Assembly: GCF_002303925.1 (NCBI RefSeq)
Contig: NZ_MRCS01000025.1
Location: 27,846 to 91,845 of the forward strand
From: Pseudomonas sp. ACN8
GTDB lineage: Bacteria; Pseudomonadota; Gammaproteobacteria; Pseudomonadales; Pseudomonadaceae
DNA: 64,000 nt
Reading direction: 5' to 3'
The notes under the pieces were generated by a model that was not told the origin of the DNA, searched no databases, and was given only the letters and a program-made list of their open reading frames with translations. A program made the translations under genes and the position numbers. This document shows, piece after piece, positions 36,863-44,702 of this stretch. Positions within the stretch are counted from its first letter, which is position 1; every line of letters starts with the position of its first letter.

Positions 36863-37432
36863 TCAATGATTCTGAGTGGAGGGTTCGGCACGCAATGGGC
36901 GTATCGGCGTGCTGTTCAGCCAGCCGGCCAGCAGGCGGGTCGACAGGGGAATGAACAAATACACCATCAGCGGTGTCAGGCACAGTGTGCTGATGAACAC
37001 CCGCGGCAGCAGGCTCATGTCACTCATCAGCGGCCCCAGCACAAAGTTGAACAGCAGCGAGACCGGAAAGAACGCCAGCCAGATCGCCACGGCCTGCTTC
37101 CAGCGCGGCGGGCGTTGACCGACGGCGCCGAACCAGCCCTCGATGCCGCTGACCCGGTGCTCTGTCGGGTTGGCGAACAGGTCGCTGCCACGTGCCAGCC
37201 AGGCAGTGCGCGAGGCCGAATGCTCCCAGGCGTGCAGGGTCTGCTCGTCGGCGAAGCGGAAAATGATCTGGAATTCGTCGTCCTCGGGCGGTGGAGCGAG
37301 CACACCGGAGCCGAGATAACCGGGAAAATCGGTGGCCAGTTGTTCGCCTTCGCGCAGCCAGGCAATCAGGTCCTGGTAACGTCCATTGGCAACGCGGCGA
37401 GCAACCATCAGCGTGACGGGAGGGGTAGACAT
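36863..37432 (-). CDS. Antibiotic-biosynthesis-monooxygenase-domain membrane protein
   Basis: A 189-residue protein with an N-terminal ferredoxin-like ABM domain (VTLMVARRVANGRYQDLIAW, then FQIIFRFADEQTLHAWEHS) and two C-terminal membrane helices (about residues 112-130 and 142-160). ABM-plus-transmembrane proteins are common, but their substrates are unknown. It lies between folM and the divergent MerR regulator, so it may belong to that regulon. Confidence 0.8.
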   Translation of the reverse strand: MSTPPVTLMVARRVANGRYQDLIAWLREGEQLATDFPGYLGSGVLAPPPEDDEFQIIFRFADEQTLHAWEHSASRTAWLARGSDLFANPTEHRVSGIEGWFGAVGQRPPRWKQAVAIWLAFFPVSLLFNFVLGPLMSDMSLLPRVFISTLCLTPLMVYLFIPLSTRLLAGWLNSTPIRPLRAEPSTQNH

Positions 37433-37655
37433 TGTGTATCTCCGTAAGGCATTTGCGTCGCTCCGGATAGGAACTTCGCCAGGCACAGCGCTGGGGTGGT
37501 GGGCTGTGACTCGAAACAAGCAAGGATTATTCCTGATTCCGCCCGTGGTGTGTGTGACGTTTATCCGCTCATTCGCGGTATCGATTTTTTACGGAAACTT
37601 TACGGGGTAGGGGCGTTAGAATAAAGCTCGGACGATACAGAGATGTTTCAACAGG

Positions 37656-38615
37656 ATGCCCGTAATTACAGACGTCGCTTCAGGCTCCACGCAGGCCGTC
37701 GCTCTCGAACAGGAAGAACTCTTCCCCATTCGCGAGGTGGCGCGACTGACAGGTGTCAATCCGGTCACGCTTCGAGCCTGGGAGCGACGATATGGCCTGA
37801 TTGTTCCCACACGCACCGATAGTGGGCATCGCCTGTATTCGATGTCCGATATCGAGCGTGTCCAAAGTATCCTCGGCTGGATCGAGCGTGGGGTTGCCGT
37901 CAGCAAGATCGGCAAGCTCCTGGCCAGGGCCGAGCCGCTCCAGCCGTTGTCGCACATCATCCCCAACAGCCTTGTGGAAGCCGATTACGCGCAGTGGCGG
38001 CAGCAGGTGCTTGCTGCGGTCAACGGGTTTGACGACATTCGGCTGGAGCAGGTCTACGGGCAAATCTTTTCCAGTTATTCCTTGCCAGTGGTGTTCCAGG
38101 ACATTCTGATCCCCATCTGGAAACAATTATTGCAACGCCAGGACCAGTTCGGTGGAACCAGCGAGTGGCTGTTCCTGGATGGTTTTCTGCGTTCCCGGGT
38201 GGTGCAGCGTCTGTTGTTGATGCGCGAAAAACAGCCGCGCCGCGTGGTCATCTGTGCCCTGGATGGCAATTGCCGGGAACTGGAACTGCTGGTCGCCGCC
38301 CTGTTCCTGAGTTCCGGGCCATCGGCCGTTCGCGTACTGAACATGGGCCAGCCATTCGAGGAATTGGTGCTGATGTGTGAAAGGATCAAGCCCTTGGCAC
38401 TGGTGCTGTTTTCCAATCACGTGCCGGCTCCCGAGTTGCCGCGGCGCATGAATCGCCTGGCCATGAGTCTGGAGTGTCGGTTGTTGTTGGCCGGCGATGC
38501 TTCTGACCTGGCACAGGAAAGCCTGGCCGGGTCATCGATCGGTTGCCTGGGCAGTGAAGGGGAGGTCATGAGCCAGCGTCTGAAGCAGTTCCTGGCGGGT
38601 ACTCTGGATACTTGA
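37656..38615 (+). CDS. MerR-family regulator with degenerate B12-binding domain (LitR/CarH-like)
   Basis: The N-terminal MerR helix-turn-helix (FPIREVARLTGVNPVTLRAWERRYG and SGHRLYS) is followed by a helical linker and a cobalamin-binding-like Rossmann domain (RRVVICALDGNCRELELL). The ligand motif that would supply the cobalt-binding His (E/DxHxxG) reads DGNCRE, so adenosylcobalamin binding is unlikely. This matches class II LitR proteins, which act with a short LOV partner. Such a LOV gene lies 0.7 kb away. It is 319 residues long. Confidence 0.88.
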   Translation: MPVITDVASGSTQAVALEQEELFPIREVARLTGVNPVTLRAWERRYGLIVPTRTDSGHRLYSMSDIERVQSILGWIERGVAVSKIGKLLARAEPLQPLSHIIPNSLVEADYAQWRQQVLAAVNGFDDIRLEQVYGQIFSSYSLPVVFQDILIPIWKQLLQRQDQFGGTSEWLFLDGFLRSRVVQRLLLMREKQPRRVVICALDGNCRELELLVAALFLSSGPSAVRVLNMGQPFEELVLMCERIKPLALVLFSNHVPAPELPRRMNRLAMSLECRLLLAGDASDLAQESLAGSSIGCLGSEGEVMSQRLKQFLAGTLDT

Positions 38616-38618
38616 AGT

Positions 38619-39224
38619 TCAGAGATGCAGCGTTGGATGAGTCAAACGATGCTGTTGCAGGATGAACTGGCGCAGACGCTCGGTTTCGTCCGTATCGCTC
38701 TGGTTCAGTTGATAGGCGTAGAAGCCCTTTTCGTTTTCTTTCTCGAAGGTGCCGCGCAAGGCTATCCGCTCATAGCCTGAAGGACTGAACCACAAGGCGA
38801 AATGCTTCGGCGGTTTGGTCTTGTTGCGAGCTTCCAGCAAAACCCCTTTGCACGACACTTCGTGTACCCACAGGGTGCCGGGTTGACCCTTGGCGTTTTC
38901 CAGGGCTACCGGTTCGTCCAGTACCAAGCGCCAAGGCCGGACCATCGGCCCGTCTTCATAGATGCTCGGTACGCCGAGACGCAAATGCAGCGCATGGAAC
39001 TCGTCTTCCACCAGGTGCAGGGGGAAGGTCATTTGCTGGTTTTCGAAGCTGGCTTGAATGGTGACCTGCTCATGGGCCGCCAGGCGGGTGAGCAGGTCAC
39101 GGATCTGCGACCCGCCGTTGACGAGCAGGCTCGACGTCGCGTCCCGCACATTGAGTTGCGGGTTGTGTTGCATGGTCTGGATGAAATCCAGCTCATCCTG
39201 GGTCAGGAGCGCATCGCGTTGCAT
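38619..39224 (-). CDS. PilZ-like protein, possible c-di-GMP effector (degenerate)
   Basis: A 201-residue soluble protein with a YcgR-like arrangement: an N-terminal beta domain, then VRPWRLVLDEPVAL and WVHEVSCKGVLLEA, which resemble the PilZ RxxxR and DxSxxG motifs. The first motif is compressed and the Asp is replaced by Glu, so c-di-GMP binding is doubtful. The C-terminal RLRQFILQQHR helix fits PilZ proteins. It lies between the MerR regulator (convergent) and the LOV gene (same strand). Confidence 0.55.
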   Translation of the reverse strand: MQRDALLTQDELDFIQTMQHNPQLNVRDATSSLLVNGGSQIRDLLTRLAAHEQVTIQASFENQQMTFPLHLVEDEFHALHLRLGVPSIYEDGPMVRPWRLVLDEPVALENAKGQPGTLWVHEVSCKGVLLEARNKTKPPKHFALWFSPSGYERIALRGTFEKENEKGFYAYQLNQSDTDETERLRQFILQQHRLTHPTLHL

Positions 39225-39278
39225 GGCCAGCTCGAAAGGTATAGTTACAAAGTTATTGGTGATTGTAGTTACTGACCA

Positions 39279-39755
39279 TTAATTCCGGGTTTCGTTTTCG
39301 CCGTTCGTCGCCTTGAGCGCGGCAAGCTCGGCCTGGAGTTCAGCCAACTGCGCCTCCAGCTGTGCCACGCGCTGTTGCGCCTTGACCTGTATGGTGACGT
39401 CTTTCTGCACACCGACAAAATAGGTTTGTCCGTCCGCCGGATTTTTTACCGTTGAAAGGGACAGCTCGTTCCAGAACGGTGTGCCGTCCTTGCGGTAGTT
39501 GCGCAGTATTTCCCGGCAGGATCCTTCGCGGTTCAATGCATCGCGAATCAACGGCAGGGCTTGCTGATCGCGGTCCCCCGACTGCAGGAAGCGACAATCC
39601 TGATAGAGGATTTCTTCACTGGAGTACCCCGTCAGGCGTTCGAACGCGGGGTTGACGTAAATGAGGATCTTGTCCTGTTCGCCTTCCTTTTCGGCAATCA
39701 CGATACCGTCATTGGAGGCGTTGATTACCATTTGCAGCAGTTGTGCATTAATCAT
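39279..39755 (-). CDS. Short LOV blue-light photoreceptor (PpSB1-LOV-like)
   Basis: A 158-residue stand-alone LOV domain without an attached effector. The photoactive cysteine is Cys54 in YQDCRFLQSGD, matching the LOV consensus GxNCRFLQ with Asp for Asn. Flavin-contacting NYRKDGTPFWNELSLS and the Gln in YFVGVQKDVT are present. A C-terminal coiled coil (QRVAQLEAQLAELQAELAALK) would mediate dimerisation. The sequence closely follows the Pseudomonas putida short LOV proteins. Confidence 0.93.
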   Translation of the reverse strand: MINAQLLQMVINASNDGIVIAEKEGEQDKILIYVNPAFERLTGYSSEEILYQDCRFLQSGDRDQQALPLIRDALNREGSCREILRNYRKDGTPFWNELSLSTVKNPADGQTYFVGVQKDVTIQVKAQQRVAQLEAQLAELQAELAALKATNGENETRN

Positions 39756-39857
39756 CGGAGTATCCTTTCCTGATTGATTGTCGATTGCATTCTAAAAGAA
39801 CTATCACGACCGTGCTGTTAATATCCCGGTCTTTTACTCGGATTCAGGATCAGATTG

Positions 39858-40313
39858 ATGAAAGTCGCCATCATTTCCGGCTCGGTGTACGGCACGGCCG
39901 AAGAAGTTGCCCGCCACGCCGCCAGCCTGTTGAAAGCCGCCGGGTTCGAAACCTGGCACAACCCCCGTGCGACCCTCGCCGACGTCCTGGCGTTTGGCCC
40001 CGAAGCCTTTCTGGCGGTGACCTCGACCACCGGCATGGGTGAGCTGCCGGACAACCTGCAACCGCTGTATTCGACCATTCGTGACCAATTGCCAGCGGCC
40101 TGGCGCGGTTTGCCGGGCGCGGTGATCGGGCTGGGTGATGCGAGCTATGGCGATACTTTTTGTGGCGGCGGCGAGCAGATGCGCGAATTGTTCGGTGAGC
40201 TGGGCATCCGCGAAGTACTGCCGATGCTGCGCCTGGATGCCAGCGAGAGCGTGACCCCCGAGACGGACGCCGAGCCTTGGCTGGCGGACCTGATCAGCGC
40301 ACTGCGCGACTGA
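39858..40313 (+). CDS. MioC-like flavodoxin
   Basis: A 151-residue FMN-binding electron carrier with the flavodoxin phosphate loop SGSVYGTAEEVA, STTGMGELPDN and the GLGDASYGDTFCGGGEQM flavin-binding loop. It belongs to the short MioC/flavodoxin group. ATG 39858 is preferred to an overlapping TTG at 39855. It is divergent from the LOV gene, with about 100 bases between starts. Confidence 0.9.
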   Translation: MKVAIISGSVYGTAEEVARHAASLLKAAGFETWHNPRATLADVLAFGPEAFLAVTSTTGMGELPDNLQPLYSTIRDQLPAAWRGLPGAVIGLGDASYGDTFCGGGEQMRELFGELGIREVLPMLRLDASESVTPETDAEPWLADLISALRD

Positions 40314-40344
40314 GCGTTGCCCCGACCCACATGCCGGTCAGGGT

Positions 40345-40375
40345 TCTGACAGTGCGCTTAAAGGTGCCTGTCAGA
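40345..40375. repeat. Inverted repeat downstream of the flavodoxin gene
   Basis: Arms TCTGACAG (40345-40352) and CTGTCAGA (40368-40375), with partial inner pairing, followed by CCTTTG. It could be a weak terminator for the flavodoxin gene or an operator for the aldolase operon. Confidence 0.45.
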
Positions 40376-40538
40376 CCTTTGCCGGCGCCGGTCATTTGAC
40401 ATGGATCCAGGGCAGCAGGGCGACTGACTCGCTGGGCCATCAAGCTGGCTGCCAATGCAACTACACGAACCACAAGGGCTGACTAGACTCGGTGAGCATA
40501 GGAAACACTCCATAATAAAAACACCGAGGCTTCTTGCC

Positions 40539-41321
40539 GTGACCGTCGCTCCCTTCCAATCGCCACCCAGTGTCAAAGACCAGGTCAGTGCTGCCGAATG
40601 GCAGACCCGCGTCGACCTGGCAGCCTGTTATCGCCTGGTCGCCCAACATGGCTGGGATGACCTGATCTTCACCCATATCTCCGCCAAGGTGCCCGGCACC
40701 GAAGATTTCCTGATCAACCCGTTCGGGTTGATGTTTCACGAAATGACCGCGTCAAGCCTGGTCAAGGTGGATCAGGCCGGCCACAAGCTGATGGACAGTC
40801 CCTACGAGATCAATCCGGCGGGTTACACCATCCACAGTGCCGTGCATGAAGTCCGCCACGATGTCGTCTGCGTGCTCCATACCCATACGGCTTCGGGAGT
40901 TGCGGTGTCGGCGCAGAAGCAGGGCGTTCTGCCGATCAGCCAACAGTCGTTGTTCGTGCTTTCCAGCCTGGCCTACCACGCCTATGAAGGCGTGGCGCTC
41001 AACCATGAAGAGAAAGAGCGGCTACAGGCCGACCTCGGTGAAAACAATTTCCTGATGTTGCATAACCACGGTCTGCTGACCTGCGGCAGCACCATCGCCG
41101 ATACGTTCCTGATGATGTTCACCTTTCAGCGTGCCTGCGACATCCAGGTCATGGCGCAAAACGGTGCCGCTGAACTGATCACCATCGAACCGCAGATTCT
41201 GGCCGGTGCCAAAGCCATGATCGCGGGTGTCACCCGAAGTGCTCAAGGAATGGGCGGAGCGCTGGCCTGGCCGGCGCTGCTGCGCAAACTCGATAAACTG
41301 GACCCGGGTTATAAACTCTAA
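40539..41321 (+). CDS. Class II aldolase/adducin-domain protein
   Basis: A 260-residue zinc-dependent aldolase-fold protein. Zinc-binding histidines are in VLHTHTASGVAVSA and MLHNHGLLTCG. The GTG at 40539 is the best start, with GAGG upstream, and gives family-normal length. No ATG fits as well. Its TAA overlaps the ATG of the next gene. Substrates of this subgroup are largely unknown. Confidence 0.83.
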   Translation: MTVAPFQSPPSVKDQVSAAEWQTRVDLAACYRLVAQHGWDDLIFTHISAKVPGTEDFLINPFGLMFHEMTASSLVKVDQAGHKLMDSPYEINPAGYTIHSAVHEVRHDVVCVLHTHTASGVAVSAQKQGVLPISQQSLFVLSSLAYHAYEGVALNHEEKERLQADLGENNFLMLHNHGLLTCGSTIADTFLMMFTFQRACDIQVMAQNGAAELITIEPQILAGAKAMIAGVTRSAQGMGGALAWPALLRKLDKLDPGYKL

Positions 41322-42223
41322 TGGAACTCGCCGAGATCCCCCTGTGTGTCTGGCGCAGACGCAGCCAGACGTTCGTGTTTCGTAGCCAGAGCATCCGTTA
41401 CTGGACAGCAGGGCAGGGTGAGCCGTTGTTGCTCATTCACGGCTTTCCGTCCGCCAGTTGGGACTGGCATTACCTGTGGCAGCCATTGGCCCAGCGCTTT
41501 CGCGTGATCGCCTGCGACATGCTGGGCTTCGGCGATTCGGCAAAACCGGTAAATCACGAATACAGCCTGCTGGAGCAAGCGGATCTGCAACAGGCACTGC
41601 TCGAACACCTGAATGTCGAGCAACCAGTGCACCTGCTCGCCCACGATTACGGCGACAGCGTGGCCCAGGAACTGCTGGCCCGGCATTACGAGTCGCGGGT
41701 GGAGCTGGCCAGTTGCGTGTTTCTCAACGGCGGGCTGTTTGCGGAAACCCACCGCCCGGTACTGATGCAAAAGCTCTTGCTCAGCCCTTTGGGCTGGATG
41801 ATTGGCCGCGCCTTCAGTCGTGATGGTCTGGTAAGAAGCTTTCGGCAAATTTTCGGTCCGCAAACCCGTCCCAGTGAAAGCCAGATGGATGACTTCTGGA
41901 GCCTGGTCGAAAGCCAGCGCGGGCCACGGATCATGCACAAACTGATCACCTACATCCCGGAGCGACGCGTCTGGCGCGACCGCTGGGTGAGTGCGATGCA
42001 ACGCGGTGAAGTGCCGCTGCGAGTGATCGATGGCGGGGTCGATCCGGTCTCCGGCGTGCACATGGTCGAGCGTTATCGGGAGCTGATCCCGGATGCGGAC
42101 ACGGTGGTGTTGCCCGACATTGGCCACTACCCGCAGATCGAGGCCCCTTGCGAGGTGCTCAAGCACTATCTGGCGTTTCGCGATCAACTGCTGTCGCCGC
42201 CGCGCAAAATGGCGTGTTCCTGA
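41321..42223 (+). CDS. Alpha/beta hydrolase of the MEST/haloalkane-dehalogenase type
   Basis: A 300-residue alpha/beta hydrolase. The nucleophile elbow reads AHDYGDS, so the nucleophile would be Asp109, as in haloalkane dehalogenases and MEST-like proteins. The oxyanion HGFPSASWDW and the catalytic His in IGHYPQIEAP are present. Translation is coupled to the aldolase gene by TAATG. The substrate is unknown. Confidence 0.85.
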   Translation: MELAEIPLCVWRRRSQTFVFRSQSIRYWTAGQGEPLLLIHGFPSASWDWHYLWQPLAQRFRVIACDMLGFGDSAKPVNHEYSLLEQADLQQALLEHLNVEQPVHLLAHDYGDSVAQELLARHYESRVELASCVFLNGGLFAETHRPVLMQKLLLSPLGWMIGRAFSRDGLVRSFRQIFGPQTRPSESQMDDFWSLVESQRGPRIMHKLITYIPERRVWRDRWVSAMQRGEVPLRVIDGGVDPVSGVHMVERYRELIPDADTVVLPDIGHYPQIEAPCEVLKHYLAFRDQLLSPPRKMACS

Positions 42224-42255
42224 TTCGCAGCGTTGAACCTGTTCTGCTTCTGTGG

Positions 42256-42282
42256 GATCGCGTCATCCTGTTCGACGCGATC
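42256..42282. repeat. Perfect inverted repeat between hydrolase and dehydrogenase genes
   Basis: Arms GATCGCGTC (42256-42264) and GACGCGATC (42274-42282) around a 9-base loop. No T run follows. It is either a read-through-limiting hairpin or an operator of the SDR gene that starts at 42395. Confidence 0.5.
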
Positions 42283-42394
42283 ATCATCCCCCAGCCTTAT
42301 CGCGCACCATTCAGCCTCCCCCGTATTCATTGTGACCCACTGCGCCGTGCCTGAAACTCGGACTCACTGTCCCCTGGCCTGCTGGAGTCCCCCC

Positions 42395-43306
42395 ATGAAT
42401 GAGTCTGTGCGCTTCGAAGATAAAGTCGTGATCATCACCGGAGCCGGTGGTGGCCTGGGACGGACGCATGCATTGCTGTTCGCCAAACAGGGCGCCAAAG
42501 TGCTGGTCAACGATCTTGGCGGCTCGGCCCAGGGCGAAGGCGCCAATGCCTCGGCTGCCGACCGTGTGGTCGCGCAGATCCGTGAGGCCGGCGGCATTGC
42601 CGAAGCCAACCACGACTCGGTCACTGACGGTGACAAACTGGTCCAGCATGCCCTGGACGTCTTCGGTCGCGTCGACGTTGTGGTCAACAACGCCGGGATC
42701 CTGCGTGACAAGACCTTCCACAAAATGGATGACGCCGACTGGGACCTGGTTTACCGCGTCCACGTCGAAGGTGCCTACAAAGTCACCCGCGCCGCCTGGC
42801 CGCACATGCGCGAGCAAAACTACGGCCGGGTGATTTTCACCGCGTCGACTTCGGGCATCTATGGCAACTTCGGCCAGTCCAACTACGGCATGGCCAAGCT
42901 CGGTCTCTATGGCCTGACCCGCACCCTGGCCATCGAAGGCCGCAAGAACAACATCCTGGTCAACGCCATTGCCCCCACCGGCGGCACGCGCATGACCGAA
43001 GGCCTGATCCCGCCGCAAGTCTTCGAACAGCTCAAACCGGAACTGGTCAGTCCGCTGGTGGTGTACCTGGCCAGCGAGAACTGCCAGGAAACCTCCGGTC
43101 TGTTTGAAGTCGGCGGCGGCTGGATGGGCAAGGTCCGCTGGGAGCGCAGCCTAGGCATCGGGTTCGATCCACGGGCCGGTTTCTCCCCGGAAGACGTGGC
43201 GGCGCACTGGCAGCAGATTTGCGACTTCGAAGGCGCGGCGCATCCGAAGGACAATATCGAAGCGCTGAAGGAAATGATGGGGAATTTGCAGAAGTATTCG
43301 ATTTAA
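42395..43306 (+). CDS. SDR-family 3-hydroxyacyl-CoA dehydrogenase (MFE-2-like)
   Basis: A 303-residue NAD-dependent dehydrogenase. The cofactor loop is TGAGGGLGRTHALLFA and the catalytic stretch is STSGIYGNFGQSNYGMAKLGLYGL. The VLVNDLGGSAQGEG segment and the C-terminal extension resemble the hydroxyacyl-CoA dehydrogenase unit of peroxisomal multifunctional enzyme 2. It would oxidise a 3-hydroxyacyl-CoA or similar substrate. The start is ATG 42395, after CTGGAG. Confidence 0.85.
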   Translation: MNESVRFEDKVVIITGAGGGLGRTHALLFAKQGAKVLVNDLGGSAQGEGANASAADRVVAQIREAGGIAEANHDSVTDGDKLVQHALDVFGRVDVVVNNAGILRDKTFHKMDDADWDLVYRVHVEGAYKVTRAAWPHMREQNYGRVIFTASTSGIYGNFGQSNYGMAKLGLYGLTRTLAIEGRKNNILVNAIAPTGGTRMTEGLIPPQVFEQLKPELVSPLVVYLASENCQETSGLFEVGGGWMGKVRWERSLGIGFDPRAGFSPEDVAAHWQQICDFEGAAHPKDNIEALKEMMGNLQKYSI

Positions 43307-43357
43307 CAGCACTGACAAGGGCACGCAATGTGCTCTTGTCAGTTTTTCAATGACGGA

Positions 43358-44137
43358 TCACATAGGTGATTCAGGGAAGTATTTATGTACCAACGCAGCT
43401 AGGTTTGCGGCGGTCTGCGCGTCTATTACCCCATCGTAATTATCCTGGCGAAAGTGCAGTTGAAACGCGCGGACAAGGGCTTTGAATCCAGCCTTGTTTG
43501 AGGCGTTGGATGTATCGTAGCCATAACGTTTAAATAACCTCAATAATTCGCACTGCGCCGGAATTCCGGACGCTGCGTATTGCATCAGATACTTGTCTCG
43601 GGTCGACTCATCAAACCAAGCCCCAACGCCCTTCAAGTAAAGTGTATGCCAGGGAAACTCCGGGCCGGGATCGCTTTTGTTGCCGATCGAGATGTCGGAG
43701 TGACCTACAACATTAGTGGGGTTGATATCTGGGTAGCGTGCCAGAATATTCAGAGCCAGCGCTTCAATCGCTGAAATCTGCTCGGGATGATAAGGCGGAA
43801 AAAAGAACTCACCATTATTGTCCGTTGCAAGGTTGACGATTTCAATGCCAAGGGAAGTGTCATTCAGCGACGAGCGACTGCCCCACTGGCTCACGCCTGC
43901 ATGCCAGGCGCGAGCGTTTTCATCTACCAGGTTGAATACTTCCTGCTCCGTGTAACCAGCTTTCAGATAACTCGGGTCGGTAATGTCTGGAATCAAATAG
44001 TGAGAACTGACCTGCGGGCCGGTCAATAACTCGACGGAATGGGCAAAGTCGGCCGCGGTGTAGTGCAGAACCAGAAAGCGTACGCGGCTGTTGAAGCCTG
44101 CAGTTGAGCGATACTTATCATAGATAATGGGTTTCAT
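43358..44137 (-). CDS. N-acetylmuramoyl-L-alanine amidase, AmpDh3-like, without signal peptide
   Basis: Cleaves the muramic acid-L-alanine bond of peptidoglycan using zinc. It has an amidase_2 domain (residues ~1-180) with VLHYTAADF, DTSLGIEIVNLA and GHSDISIGNKSDPG zinc/catalytic motifs. A C-terminal peptidoglycan-binding domain (~190-259) has LVRAFQLHFRQDNYDGVID. From ATG 44137 (MKPIIYDKY) there is no signal peptide. It matches Pseudomonas AmpDh3, a type VI secretion effector. Its base composition is more A/T-rich than its neighbours. Confidence 0.9.
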   Translation of the reverse strand: MKPIIYDKYRSTAGFNSRVRFLVLHYTAADFAHSVELLTGPQVSSHYLIPDITDPSYLKAGYTEQEVFNLVDENARAWHAGVSQWGSRSSLNDTSLGIEIVNLATDNNGEFFFPPYHPEQISAIEALALNILARYPDINPTNVVGHSDISIGNKSDPGPEFPWHTLYLKGVGAWFDESTRDKYLMQYAASGIPAQCELLRLFKRYGYDTSNASNKAGFKALVRAFQLHFRQDNYDGVIDAQTAANLAALVHKYFPESPM

Positions 44138-44702
44138 ATTAATACTCGTAATGAACAAGATTGGAGTCGGCGGCCAATGCAAAGTGAAAGGCTGCTGCGA
44201 AGGATCTTAAGTCGTTAGAGTGTTTTTGGTGCTGATGAAAACGTGTATAGGTGTTCCTGACAAGATGGTGATGTTGAATATGTAGTTACGATTTGATTCG
44301 TAACTAATTTTCGGTAAACCATCGCCTATAAAAAAGGCCGCTGCAAACGCAGCGGCCAAAGTAAGACGTTGGATCAGGAGCTACAAATCAACGTCAGTGA
44401 ACACGGGGCGATGAACCGAATCTTCAATTCATCTGAAATCTTTCAGTCAAGACGCAGGCCGGTACAGGGTGCCTGCGGTGGTTTACCGTGACAGCCAGGT
44501 AAGAATAGACCCTTGGTGTCGTGGGAAAAATACCAATTACGGACATGCACTGTTGCAGCCCCGGCAACAGTCAGGATTCGGCTGCTCGTCGTCTGCGCCT
44601 GTCATCCTTTAGAGGTACACCACGAATACCTCCTTGGTGCGCTTATCGACCCCGATGCCCGGCAGTAGGGTGAGGCCTTCTGTCACTCACCGGGGAAGAC
44701 GC
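44138..44702. other. 565-base A/T-rich spacer with no gene seen
   Basis: Lies between the amidase start and the DUF1302 start. It is more A/T-rich than the flanks, especially 44200-44335. It holds a minus-strand terminator at 44329-44357 with no matching gene, and a small GAGGTA/TACCTC inverted repeat near 44611 in the DUF1302 leader. I found no ORF with a ribosome site or familiar protein. Confidence 0.6.
44329..44357 (-). terminator. Orphan intrinsic terminator on the minus strand
   Basis: Perfect 9-base arms GGCCGCTGC (44336-44344) and GCAGCGGCC (44349-44357). The A6 run on the plus-strand left side becomes T6 after the stem when read on the minus strand. No minus-strand gene ends here. 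Confidence 0.7.
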
